Below, piece after piece: positions 49,901 to 60,345 of a DNA stretch of 64,000 bases. The number at the start of each line of letters is the position of its first letter. Within the stretch, counting starts at the first letter, position 1. Under the pieces are notes generated by a model. The model was not told where the DNA came from. It was given only the letters and a program-made list of their open reading frames with translations, and searched no databases. A program made the position numbers and the translations under genes. The DNA is from Tetrapyrgos nigripes (lineage: Eukaryota; Basidiomycota; Agaricomycetes; Agaricales; Campanellaceae), in NCBI GenBank assembly GCA_013368315.1, contig JAACJM010000138.1, positions 124,001 through 188,000 of the forward strand. The letters run 5' to 3'.

Positions 49901-50981
49901 GGTGGAGTCTATCGCACATAGCCAGAGAGATGGCAGAGACGGTAACTCAAGGTCGATGGCAAGCTGGTCAGCAAAAAGACCGTTGTTCCCGTCACTGCTC
50001 AGGGCGAACTCTTCTATGTCCTTGGTGGCTTTCAAAGCCTTGCATACCCAAGGAGACCAAGAATTGTCACCATGTGTGGCTGGCAGTACGGTGGGAGCCT
50101 GTGCAGATGACCTAGAGGAATTGGGAGGCGATAAAATTGGCTGAGAGGTGGTAAAGAATGTATGGTCATAGGTGACATGGGTGCTGAGGGGAATGGAGGA
50201 AGAGGTGCGGAGGTGAGAGTAAGACGGATGCTTATTCGCCCAGGCAGTGCTAGGAGGCATCAGAGCTTCAGATGGTCCAGGTGTGGACTCAAGATAGTCC
50301 AAGCCCGGTTTCACGTCCTCCCCCTCCATTGCAAAGCGCATGATATCGAAAACCAAATTATTTTCCTGTCCATGCTGGGGGACAGGTCAGGTGAGCCAAA
50401 TGGTCTCTCAGAGATTGAACAGAGAGGACCATACTTTACAATTCAGCTGCCAGAACGACTGCTGAGTGTCTATGGACATGACAGCGTTCCTGACAGAGCT
50501 GGGAAAGTTGAGGTTGTCGTGGTCCTCAGAGTCACCATAGTCCCGATGGCTACGACGCAGTCATTGCACTAGGTCGTCGTACTGATCCTCCTCTGCGAGT
50601 CTATCGAGATAATCTTTGTCGTCAGCATAGTCGTACACATCTGGTAGTACCATGTTTCGTTAGATCAATAATGTAGTGATTTGAAAAGTACATACGTCCT
50701 GCACCCATCATACCTTCCTCTTCATCACCGCTGTCCACCGGAGCACTTTGTCCGACTGCCAGATTGTCAACATTGTCTTCAGACCCTGTGTCTCCTGCTG
50801 CATCGTCTAGAAACGCGTCCGGACGTTTTCCTTTGCCCTTGGACTTGACAGGGCGCATATCTTCTTCGTCAGACTCCCCCGCCTCAATATCAAGAAAGCT
50901 TTCGATTCGTTTGCACTTGGCCCTCTTCGATACCTGACCCTGACGATGCGGGGTTGGTTCCGAATGCTTCGGTTGTGTCAT
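46960..50981 (-). pseudogene. Spt5-like KOW-domain protein of the transposon
   Basis: Resembles a diverged Spt5, the RNA polymerase II elongation factor (NGN domain plus several KOW domains). From 50981: an acidic Ser/Asp/Glu N-terminus with FLDIEAGESDEED and repeats of Lys/Gly; YDYADDKDYLDRLAEEDQYD; an NGN-like start around GQENNLVFDIMRFA; a Ser-rich linker; a domain with PPGVYHARIFSAFAVARLSS; KOW-like GQWVRITKGIYSGDLAAVV; a second GDLVQVERGRHKGLLGWV; KRILTEAEMNEDTEDEIDES; KQYKQHTGFVVDVS; and a C-terminal part with RTGLVRITDRNGWRDVPPNE and GEHTGKYLWPFYHDF, ending at 46960. More than ten exons, well over 1,000 aa. An in-frame TGA at 50563-50561 follows YDDLVQ and no acceptable intron removes it, so this copy may be non-functional, or starts downstream. 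A role in transcribing the element or controlling its silencing is inference. Confidence 0.7.
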
Positions 50982-51204
50982 ATGGGCGACCCTGTAGTAA
51001 GAGACGCTTTAATCAGTCTTTCTGTGCCTTTTTCAGAGACGTCATTGATTAAAATCCATTAAATAGCGTCTCAAAGTCGCCTTTTCACTTCAATAATATA
51101 TTATTTGGCACTCAAAGGAGTGGTATAATACTGTATTCTACTCCACAACTGAAAGATAACTCACCGACGTTGTAGCGGTTGCTTCAGAGCTCTGGTGGAC
51201 AGCG

Positions 51205-51390
51205 ATGATGAAGGTAACAAAGAAAGAAAGAGACTGAGAATATGAAACCCAGACCAGGTTGTAGGCCCGCGCTAGGCCATCAATCTGTAACGGACAACTC
51301 CGTTACAGATTGATGGCCTAGCGCAGCCAGTGTTGACGTGCTCGACAACATATTCTCACGGTCTCTTTCTTTCCTTTCTACCTTCATCAT
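51205..51390. repeat. extended palindrome with perfect 26 bp core arms
   Basis: Core arms 51269-51294 and 51299-51324 are perfect reverse complements around a 4-base loop (CAAC). Imperfect homology continues outward to about 51205 and 51390 (GATGATGAAGGTA, AAAGAAAGAGAC, GAGAATATG on one side, complements on the other). Lies upstream of the Spt5-like gene inside the element. Could be a cruciform, a hairpin in an RNA, or the meeting point of an inverted duplication. Confidence 0.85.
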
Positions 51391-53029
51391 CCCTTCGTCA
51401 TCGTTTCCTTCCGTACCCACTGAACCTCCAGTGGTGACAACTTACCCACATCACCCCCTCGTCGTCACCTGCATCGTCCCGCCTTCTATTCACACTAATA
51501 CTCAAGCGACAACCTTCTTCGCTATGCACTCTTTGACTCTTTGCTTGGTTACCGCCGTACCCTGTCACAGAGATCCTGAGAGGGAGATGGTGGGAGATAT
51601 CGAAACGGAGTGAGGTAAGGTTATTATGTGGAGTGCATGGGATTTTCTAATAGACCTGGCTTGCAGCCAAAGTCTTTGACCATACAATAGTCAGGAAGTC
51701 TGGATGGGGAAGGGTAGAATGAGGATGTATGGGTGAAGAAAGCCCAAAAGGGTCAGTGTACACCGGGGCTGGGTAGCTACTATGGTTATTGTATAGATAA
51801 GTAGTACCATCAGAAAGTTTAATACATAGTGAAAAAAAATTGATACCTGTCCCACGAGTGTTTACCACGTGTGTTCTCATGTGAGCGTGTCGTGTTGTGT
51901 TGTGTCACGTCTTGGTAGGCTTGTCTGAAACGACGGTAAACTACCCATCAGCACTGTGAGTGCTGTTTCTGAATCAAGGACTCGATCACTGACTCCTGTC
52001 TTCACAGCAAGCATGCATATGAATGGAGATAACCCGGTCAACACTACTGGGCACAGGGATATAGCGCTCGGACAAGACATACGGCATTCTTGCACACGTT
52101 GGTTGGTTTTTGGGCCAGCTGAAGCTTGTAATGTAGGCTCATTGATATTTCCCTAGTTTTCGAGACGTGGCGAAGGGGCTCCGCACGATTTTCGAGCACC
52201 CTCAGGGTCGGGTGTGTGAACAATGAGGTGTCGATTACTCGTAAAAATAAAAACTAGTTTATTTTCATGTGTACGTGCAACATGCACTTCTGTATCTCAA
52301 CAAACCAAAGTCATGGCGTTGACGAAATGATCTACGATTGACGTGTGCTGTGAGACAACGATTTAGAGCGTCCTCGGGGTCCGGAATGACCTTAAACTAC
52401 TGCTGGCCCCCATTGACCCTGACGAGATAGGGATGTTGGGTGTCAAGAATGTGGTTGAAAGGGCACTGTTGTCCAAGGGTCAGGTTCGGTTAGTCGTGAT
52501 ATGGTGTCGTCGGAAAAGATGTTTTGAAGAAGACAAACTAGCAGGTGCCATCTAAGAATGAGGTAAGTGATTAGATCCCTGATGGGCACGATGTTGAGTG
52601 CTCCATTTGTGCAGCTGTCTCTTAGAACGGAGACCATTGGCCCGATACCCGACATTGGTGGACTTTGGCGTTGGATTCGTCACTTTGATGCGCCCGCATT
52701 GACCCTGGATCGACCAATTTTAACTGTATTTTCTAGCCATGAGGCCACGAGGCGAGAGTATGGTGAGAGGCTGCTTTGGCTCTGAGCCAACAGACTATAA
52801 CACTGACTTTCTCCATATGATTAGTGCTGCGCGTAAAACAAAGAACAAATTATGTAGGATCTCAGATGGGATCTTGGCATGGGTCGCTGGCTTAGGGAAA
52901 CCTGGTTCCCTCCTCCCATGTTTTCTATCCCTTGGAACCTCTTTAGGTAGGAACCGAGATTTCTCTGGAATGTTCGAGGTGCTGAAGTCTTGATTTTAGT
53001 GTGGATTTGATACCTTCTCTGGCAGCACC
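51391..53029. other. intergenic within the element
   Basis: Only weak frames; nothing with a family signal. Includes the promoter region of the HMG-like gene. Confidence 0.3.
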
Positions 53030-56000
53030 ATGAAACGTTGGACTCGGGCAGCAGCCAATGCAGAAGCCACACTGCTCAAAAACGGCAAAAAAGTTCAAAG
53101 GGAGGCGTACATCTCCCTTCCACAGTTTAAACACATATTGAAGAAGGACGAATGCGAGAGACTGGAGCTTGCCTCAGTGTCTACAGGTCCGGTTGCTTCT
53201 GCGTCATCAAATCTGGAAAATCTCGCCGGGGAGCTCGGAGAGGAAGAGATAGCTGAAAGGGCTGAGAACAAAGGCATGGAAGGAAACCTGGATCCTGTTG
53301 CTTCAATGTCCACAGGTCTCGAACATCGCGTCGGAGAGCTGGGAGAGGAAGAGATGAATGTTACTGGCGAGGAGGACTCGCACATGGAAGCAAATGAGGA
53401 AAATTGGGAACAGGCAGAAGACCAATGGGAAATGGAACTCGAAGACAGCATCTATGCAGCCTACATGAAGCAGCACCGGCGGGATGAGGTGCAGTTTACC
53501 AATCTATGCCTCTTGAGAGAGTATCAAGAGATTCCGATCTCCCGGCCTCCATCGTCTGCTCTGACTCCGCTTCCGGCTTCATCCTGTCATACAAATCCAA
53601 CAACGTGCAGAGGTGAATCCTCTCCCTCAGCATGGGCCAGCTCTGTTTTGCCTGTATCCAGTCCATCTGGAATGGGGAGTCAGACCAATGCAGAGTCTTC
53701 ACTGCTGCCTAGTGCGTCTGGCGAGCCTGGTGTGGAGGATAATGATGTTGGAGGAGAATCAGCTACACCACCCCCCCATGCCAAACCGCTTTTGCCAGTA
53801 TCCACTCCATCGGGTGTGGGGAGTCGAACCAATGCAGAGTCTACACAGGTGCCCAGTGCGTCTGGCGAGCATGGTGCGAAGGAGAATAATGCTGGAGAAG
53901 AATCAGCTACACCGGCTCCCCGTGCCAAATCACTTTTGCCAGTATCCACTCCATCTGGTGTGGGGAGTCGGACCAATGCAGAATCTACACAGGTGCCCAG
54001 TGCGTCTGGCAAGTGTGGTGTGGAGGAGAATGATGCTCGCAAAGAGTCAGCTACACCGACTCCCTGTGCCAACTCACTTTTACCAGTATCCACTCCATCT
54101 TGTGTGGGGAGTCGTATCAAGGCAGAGTCTAGACTGCTGGTGGATGCTTCTGGCGAGCCTAGTGATGCAGGAGACAAGTCAACACCAAAGCATCAAGTGA
54201 AAGGCCCATTCATAGGTATGTATTTAAGCTCTTTCAGCGCTTAGGATGGCAAATACTTACTTGATTGTCTAGATTTCAGGAAATCACAGTTCAAGCCAGT
54301 GATCGCCCCGCCAGAAAGAGCCACAACTGTGGTGGGTAGCAACACTGGTCTAGGGGCCCATGGGACGGTGCTGGAGGAAGTCGAAGAGGAACAATTCGTA
54401 GAAGGTTTCGAGAACTTCGGCCAGCCATTGGGGGAGGTGCTGGAACAAGACGAAGAGGAACAATTCTTAGATGGTTTCGAGGACTTCAGCCAGCCATGGG
54501 GACAGGAAGATTGGTATGACGAGGAAGAGCAGGGCAAAGAGAGAGAAGATGAAGGTGACGAGGGGCGACAAGATCATGAGGAGATGCGGGGGAGACTGGA
54601 AGAGATGCAACTGGGTGATATGGTCGAGGAGGATGTTCAGTCCAAGGAAAGTGAACAGGAATCACCAACGAGATTGCCTCATCCCAAGCCCCTGAGAGCT
54701 TACGTGCTGGATGACGACGACGACGATGAAGAACAGGAGGCGGTGCAGAGACGTCCAAGGCCACGCCGCAGGCGTGATGATGTCATGACCAAGACAAAGT
54801 ACATTGAACCTGATGAACAAGACCAGGATGATGGAAAAAGAGTGCAGTGGGAGGATGATTCAGAAGCAGAGGTCGACCCAGGGGCAAAGAGCACAGGTCC
54901 CAAAGAGCACACCATCAAAAAGACCAGGACAACATCTGTTACTCATGCTGCGACTGCTACTAAGTCCAAGCAGAAGCCTGAGAAACCAGCTAAGTCTGGG
55001 GTTGAGAGTAGCAAGGGCATACAGTCAAAGAAAAAAGGGACACCTGACCTTAATACCGACACCGAATCCTCCGCCGACGTGGATGGGAATGCACATCAAG
55101 GACAGAGGAAGGGGGGCAAGGACAAGAGCAAGGAGAAGGGCAAGGGAAAGGGGAAGGGGAAGGGGAAGGGGAAGGGAAAGGGGAAAGTGAGGAATTCAGA
55201 AGACGAAGATGATTTTGAAGATATTGAGCACCTTCCCAAGGAGTTCAATGATCCCTGGATGACCCAGAGAGTCTCGAGTACGAGCCTCAGGTGGAGGTGT
55301 ACACCACAAGCTCCGGACCACTCCACAAAGAGGCCAGAAAAGAAGTTCTGAAGGCTCGCTATGAATACGAGACAAAGATCTATCAGCTAGCGAGAAAGCA
55401 TGGGAAGGCCTCTCACCTCTTGTTTGAGGTCACTGGAGATATAGTCAGAGGGAACAGGAACGTCAATCCGTGGAACGCGTGGCTTGCGTGGATGGCTGAT
55501 AGGGGTCATGGACCTAAGGAGAAGGAACCAGTGGCGGAGTACATGGCGAGGATGAAAGGGAAGTACGAAGAGCTGTTGAGGAAGAAGTTGGGGAAGGAGT
55601 GGCAAAACGTTGACGCTCGTTGGAAGGCACTGATGCCTTATGTCAATTGGTATCAGGACCGTCAGGACGAGGAGATGGAGGATCAAAGACGTGGAGGGGT
55701 TTCGTTGGCCACCATGAATAGATGTGTGGACAAAATGATGAAAGTGGTCAGTCTGGTCTGTCTCTAGCATCGTCGGTAATGCTTGAACTAATGCACATCA
55801 AACTTTTCCTGCAGGCTCAAACCATTTACAACACTTGGGGGCTGATTGTGATTGGGGAGGTGCACGACATCAACAACAACAACCGTTCTAAACGGTTTGG
55901 TTACGGGGAGCAGTTCAGAATCTTGGTTGAGACGTATAAAGAGCCATTAACCACTCAGCTCAAGGACAACAATGCAAAGCTCAGGCTGGCGGACGCAGAT

Positions 56001-57208
56001 AGTCGACTAGGGATGAACGACAACGATGCAGAACGGCGAGCCATCATGTTGGCTTACAGACAAGATTTCAACAACAAAGACCACATGCGTACACTTGTTG
56101 CACGGATCTGGGCATACGATTTGAGTGAGTAATAGTGCCTGAGCTGGGTCGTGAGCGTTAAATTCAAAGGCATTCTTTCTACAGAACATTGCACCAAAGG
56201 GCAGCTGAAAACCATGAGCTATGGCGTTTCATTTCAGCAAGAAAGCCTACGCGCACAAAGTGAAGATGATCGATTGGCCAGAAGATGTCCCTTTCCCCGA
56301 CAAAGCAAAGCAACTTAAGAAGCCGACTACGGAACAGATCATCAAGGCCAGATGCGAGTATATGATTGCGTGGGGCACGAGCGAAGATGCCAGAACTGAG
56401 GCTGATGAGGAGGTGCTGGCGGCAGGTCTGACAGGGGCAAGAATTGTAAGCTGGAGTGATGGTGAGTGATCATAAATTATTAAACGCGCTGTCGTCATTG
56501 TAACTGAAGAATTCTATCTTCTGTTGTTGACAGAGGAGTGCAGTGCACCTTTGGCCAAGCAAGGGAAAGTGCATCTCATCAGCAACGTCAATGGAGATGC
56601 AGTGCTTACTGTGATGGATGTATTGGATGAGGTGGAGGAAGGCGAAGATGACGATCAAACGGTTGAAGAAAACCACACTGAAGTCGACGGTGGAGATGTC
56701 AGTGACATGCCTGCTCAGCCTCAACGGTCAAACACCCGAATGACGATGATATCCCGTTCCAGTTTCGCTTGGACAGCAAGACCTCAATAGTGGGAAAGCA
56801 AAGACAACGGAGCAACCAACTTCCAGCCGACCACCTGTCCCCAGAGGAATGCAAACTCAGAGAACGACCTCGAAGCAGCCACCGCCGACCCAAGTGACTC
56901 GAGGGAGCAAGCCAAGGAAAGCAACACCGGGCCCACAAGATGATGCACCAACAGAGGACGAGAGTCCCTCTCGTGCACGATCCGTACGACATCGACATCA
57001 ACCAAGCCCCAGGAAGCTAGCTGTGGAGGTGAAACAGGCGGAGTTGGCTGCTTCTGGCGTCAAAGGAAATGTGGATAACCATAGTAGGATGAAGCCTCAT
57101 GGAGGTGAAGAGGATTCCCATAAAAAACATAAGAGAAAACAGGAGGTGAAGGAGAAGGAAGAGGAAGAAATGCCCCCGAGAAAGAAGAAGAGAGGAATGG
57201 CAGAGTAA
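53030..57208 (+). pseudogene. large acidic/basic protein with HMG-box-like segment
   Basis: First exon from ATG 53030 (MKRWTRAAANAEATLLKNGK) to about 54215 holds Glu-rich repeats (LENLAGELGEEE, LEHRVGELGEEE) and four 48-residue repeats built on LLPVSTPSGVGSRTNAES at 144 bp spacing. Exon 2 starts DFRKSQFKPVIAPPERATTV, followed by EEEQFLDGFEDFSQP-type acidic repeats, a long KGKGKGKGKG run and an acidic DEDDFEDIEHLPKEF. The frame then shifts by one near 55260 to reach EPQVEVYTTSSGPL. An HMG-box-like helical part follows: NVNPWNAWLAWMADRG, YMARMKGKYEELLRKK, NVDARWKALMPYVNW. Later exons carry AQTIYNTWGLIVIGEVHDIN, KVKMIDWPEDVPFPDK and a basic tail ending RKKKRGMAE. The family resembles hypothetical proteins repeated in agaricomycete transposons. 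Possibly chromatin- or DNA-binding. The frameshift suggests decay, unless a non-standard intron exists. Confidence 0.6.
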
Positions 57209-57635
57209 TTGGTGTTGAGTTGGGTTATGGTGGGATATCCTTTGACTCCTTTCTTTGGATGTGTCTCTGGTTGTTTTGTGCTTGCCGTGGTTGGTTGTCT
57301 CTGTTCTTCGTTGACTTGGGCTTGCCGTCTCATGTTCTATCTGTGGCACATACATGTTATTTTACAATTTCTAAGATACACCTGTTTTATGTAATATTCT
57401 ATTAATCAAATGACATGGTCTATAAGAGTGTACATGTTTTTTGACCTTCGCAGAAGGTACAGCAAGATCAGCAGCTCTTATGCTTAAGCTGGGCTGGAAA
57501 TCTGATATGAATTGCTCTTGTAATAAAGAGAAAATATAAAGGAATGTGGTATGGTGCATGTGAAAATCTGATATGAATAACTCTTGTAACAAGGAGGTAA
57601 GTTAGATCGGGAATGCGGATTTGTTCTGGAGGTAG
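57209..57635. other. 3' flank of HMG-like gene with short duplication
   Basis: GAAATCTGATATGAATTGCT at about 57498 recurs as GAAAATCTGATATGAATAAC at about 57563, each followed by CTTGTAA. Otherwise featureless. Confidence 0.4.
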
Positions 57636-57955
57636 GGAATTCCCTGGTACAGATATTCCACTGACAAAGGGAATTCCCTGGCATAAATTTGGAGGAAGGG
57701 AATTCCCCAGAATGCATGAGGAGGGAATTCCCAGTCCCATCACTGGGGAATTCCCTTGGGTTGAGGAAAACTGGCAGTAGGGAATTCCCTGGGACCTCAG
57801 GCTGCTTAAAGTGGGGAATTCCCTGCAGTTCCCAGTCCTCCAGGGAATTCCCTTCAGTTCCTCAGTTGTCCAGGAAACTCCCTGGAGTTCCCAAATCCCC
57901 TGGGAAGTCCCCATAGTTCCCCAGTTCAGCAGGGAATTCCCCAGAATCCCTGTTC
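57636..57955. repeat. right subterminal GGGAATTCCC array
   Basis: Nine perfect GGGAATTCCC palindromes in about 320 bp, plus variants such as GGGAAGTCCC, spaced about 25-45 bp apart. Further copies of the variant motif recur inside the right inverted repeat at 58366-58436. Confidence 0.88.
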
Positions 57956-58676
57956 TATAAGGTAAAAGTATTGATTAGCATGGTTGAAATGATAAACAAA
58001 ATGTATTTGGCAGCTGTAAAGTAAGATGTGGTGTCTGAACTAGTGTTAAGTCAATATAATTCCAGTAATTATGTGCTTGCTCATTCTTGGAGTTTGGAAT
58101 TGAAGAGTAAAGTGCAATGTCATTTTGTGTTTCTATTTGTGTTTATGTTAAGTTTGCACCTCTGGTGTACAGTGAGATGTGTGTGTAACATGTGATGGAG
58201 GCCTGCAGCAGAAACAGCTCAATAATTTGGGTATTATTTGGACTGTGCTAAAATGTTTTTATGGGGTGGAGTTGCAAAGCTGGAGATGTCAAAAGAAAGA
58301 ATATATTGACCTGTCCCAGAGAAACAAATGTTTTTATGATCTAAGTGTCTGGGGAGTTGAATGTGATTTCCCTGGGGGAAGTCCCTGATGGAGCCAGGGA
58401 AGTCCCTCTGGCCAGGGAATTTCCCGGGAATTGCCTCTACCTAGAGGTAAAAAGTGTATCAAATGTTCAGTCTAACATGACCTAGAATATGGTTGCCTGA
58501 GTTGGCATAAGGGAAGGTGACTCTGACTATTCAATGACAATCATCTGATGTATGTCACGGAAAAGGGTCCTCCAGAGCTTGCTTCAAAACCTGTACTGGG
58601 GACAATCTAGACATTGATGTGAGATTCCACAATGAAATTAAATTTCCTAGCAAGATGTAAGTAGTGACATATCACC

Positions 58677-59356
58677 CAAGCAGCAATTCCATTCCCTTTC
58701 ACTACTTTAACGGTGTCATCAATAAACTGCCTGCTGGAGTAAAACTTGGACTGTGTTTGTCTATTGACCAAGAAGATGTCACTAGTTCCACCCTTTATGT
58801 CAGCTGCTGGGATTCTGTTGGGAAGAGTAGCCCTGTTAAGACGGGCAATAAAACAAAGTTTGCCAATGGAGGGTTCTGCAGTAGTGCTAGATAGTAGGTA
58901 GGGGGTTAAAAGTTAAGATGGCAGTCTTGAGCCTGAGTGACACAACAGTCAAACTCACAATGTAGCCATGTGAATAGCAGGATCTCCATTATGGGCGAGG
59001 TAATATCTAGTTGATGAAAGGCGTCAATTGAGGATCACACAACTTCTATGTAGAGGGAAGATCTAGATGGCTTACTGTGTCAAAGTGCTTGTTGTACAAG
59101 TGATCAAAATAATATTTGAACTAGGTTGAGATGAGCTACATGAAGCACTGATACCCGAAGCAATCTGAGAGTGCTTGCCAGACTGGTCCTGGGCTTGGAT
59201 CCCGTTGAAAAGTATGGATGTGATATCACCATTGGTACGGTCAACTGAGGTGTCGACATTCATATTGTTGTCAGATGTAGTGATACCGAAACTGAGGACA
59301 GAAGGCAACAGCAAGGCTGCATGGACCAATGCCATGCTCAGGAATTTTCTGATCAT
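58677..59356 (-). pseudogene. PL4 rhamnogalacturonan lyase, 5' half
   Basis: N-terminal part of the pectin-backbone lyase whose 3' half lies at 33.21-35.15 kb. Starts at 59356 with a signal peptide (MIRKFLSMALVHAALLLPSV), then FGITTSDNNMNVDTS, NGDITSILFNGIQAQDQSGK, and ILITCTTSTLTQ. After introns come [35 protein letters not shown] and [20 protein letters not shown], ending GNGIAAW at a possible donor (GTGATA) at 58676. These are the hallmark blocks of PL4 catalytic domains. A TATAAAA lies at 59419-59425, 63 bp upstream. The inverted-repeat end of the 18.6 kb element is only about 180 bp away. Exons in this half are open, so loss of the gene may be due only to the insertion. Confidence 0.85.
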
Positions 59357-59418
59357 TTTAGTGACCAGGTGGGGAGTTCAAGGTAAGGCTGGTTGCATCC
59401 AGGTTGAGGGAGGGTGTG

Positions 59419-59425
59419 TTTTATA
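59419..59425 (-). promoter_or_regulatory. TATA box of the PL4 gene 5' half
   Basis: TATAAAA on the minus strand, 63 bp from the ATG. Transcription can probably still start here. Confidence 0.5.
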
Positions 59426-59559
59426 GTGTTGTAAGAAGTGAAAGTGAAATGCCTTGGTTTTTCCATATCCAATTTCCAATTGGCAAACAGAGACTGATAA
59501 TGGTAAATTAGGTGAGAGGCACCAGACCACAGTTGTATGCTGGTCCAAGTGTTGAAAAA

Positions 59560-60030
59560 ATCAATCCAGAAATTGCACATTTTCACCCAGATTTCAGATG
59601 TTTTGTTCCAGAAATTCTGGTAGGTTGTCTGGATATACTCATGCTATTCAATCTGGATATCCTGGCCAGTGGATCCAGATTGTCTAAAGACTAAGAGGGT
59701 GGCGCCAAGAAAGAGACCAAACACAGAAAGCCTATGCACCACATGTCATCCAACTTGGTCCCTCCTGCATCTCAAGGTATGCTCTCTCCATCTCAGATTA
59801 CATCATAGAGCACTCTAGGATGTGTGGGAGGGTAACACAGAAGTCAACTGATGAATACTGTGAGACTATGCTGTCCAAAACGTTGAAAAAATAAAATTTC
59901 CAGATATCTATCAGTACCATCTGGAAATTCAATTGTCGCTCCCAGATCATTTGGAGAGTATCAATCCAGATTTAAACAGCATCATTCTATCCAGAAATTG
60001 AGAGATTCTTCCCAGAAATTCATACCAGAG
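59560..60030. repeat. cluster of CCAGAAATT / CCAGAT motifs
   Basis: At least eight copies of TCCAGAAATT, CCAGATTT or CTGGATA variants in both orientations. Resembles a subterminal repeat array of a small decayed element. No ORF. Confidence 0.4.
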
Positions 60031-60089
60031 TTTCCTCATGGAGTATGTGCAATGGCAAAGCCTGCTAATAGGTGCTAGGAACTACACCC

Positions 60090-60345
60090 AAACACAAAAC
60101 CGTATACAAATGTAAATGAGACGAGTGTTCCGAGTAGTCAGAGTACTCAAACTCCCAGTTTATTTGTACTATAAGTACTTTTGATTGGGGTTTTTCAATG
60201 AAGTTAGTGCTTAGCATGTGACACAATAAACACAAGTTTAACACCAAATCAAACACTTGTAGGCCACAGTTGCCTTAAAATCAAACACTTAATAGACCAA
60301 AAGGTCAACACAAAGATCACAGTTATAACCACAAAATGTTCAATT
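60090..60345. repeat. direct repeat, copy 1 (partner 63697-63985)
   Basis: Shares ACGAGTGTTCCGAGTAGTCA, GAGTACTCAAA, TTGTACTATAAG, GGGGTTTT, AACACCAAAT and ACCAAAAGGTCAA-like blocks with 63697-63985 in the same orientation. Confidence 0.8.

Larger units (their letters stand above)
39878..58498. mobile_element. 18.6 kb KDZ-type DNA transposon with cargo genes
   Basis: Large inverted repeats bound the segment: left about 39878-40036, right about 58342-58498. Shared blocks, read inward from each end, include AGGCAACCATA, TAGACTGAACATTTGATACA, CTTTTTACCTCT, a CCCGGGAAATTCCCTGGCCA-containing stretch and CTCCATCAGGGACTTCCC. Inside the repeats are arrays of the palindrome GGGAATTCCC. Contents in order: KDZ transposase (-), two small CxxC proteins (+), Spt5-like KOW protein (-), acidic/basic HMG-like protein (+). 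No matching target duplication was found; a CATAAG a few bases outside each end is only a weak candidate. Transposase and Spt5-like frames carry single nonsense codons, so this copy is probably not autonomous now. It sits inside a split PL4 lyase gene. Confidence 0.8.

Noticed and set aside
50162..50572. 136-residue plus-strand frame
   Set aside because: Antisense to the Spt5-like gene, whose domains are recognisable on the minus strand.
55096..55326. Phe/Pro-rich frame on the minus strand
   Set aside because: Antisense of the KGKG repeat.
39878..58498. TET/JBP dioxygenase cargo, known to accompany some KDZ elements
   Set aside because: I looked for HxD-type dioxygenase motifs in every frame of the element and saw none convincing.
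39860..58515. Target site duplication for the large element
   Set aside because: The 8 bases at each presumed edge do not match (AGCACTAT and GAGTTGGC). CATAAG near both ends is too short and offset to claim.
58664..58894. Open frame on the plus strand
   Set aside because: It is antisense to PL4 lyase exons whose family motifs are clear on the minus strand.
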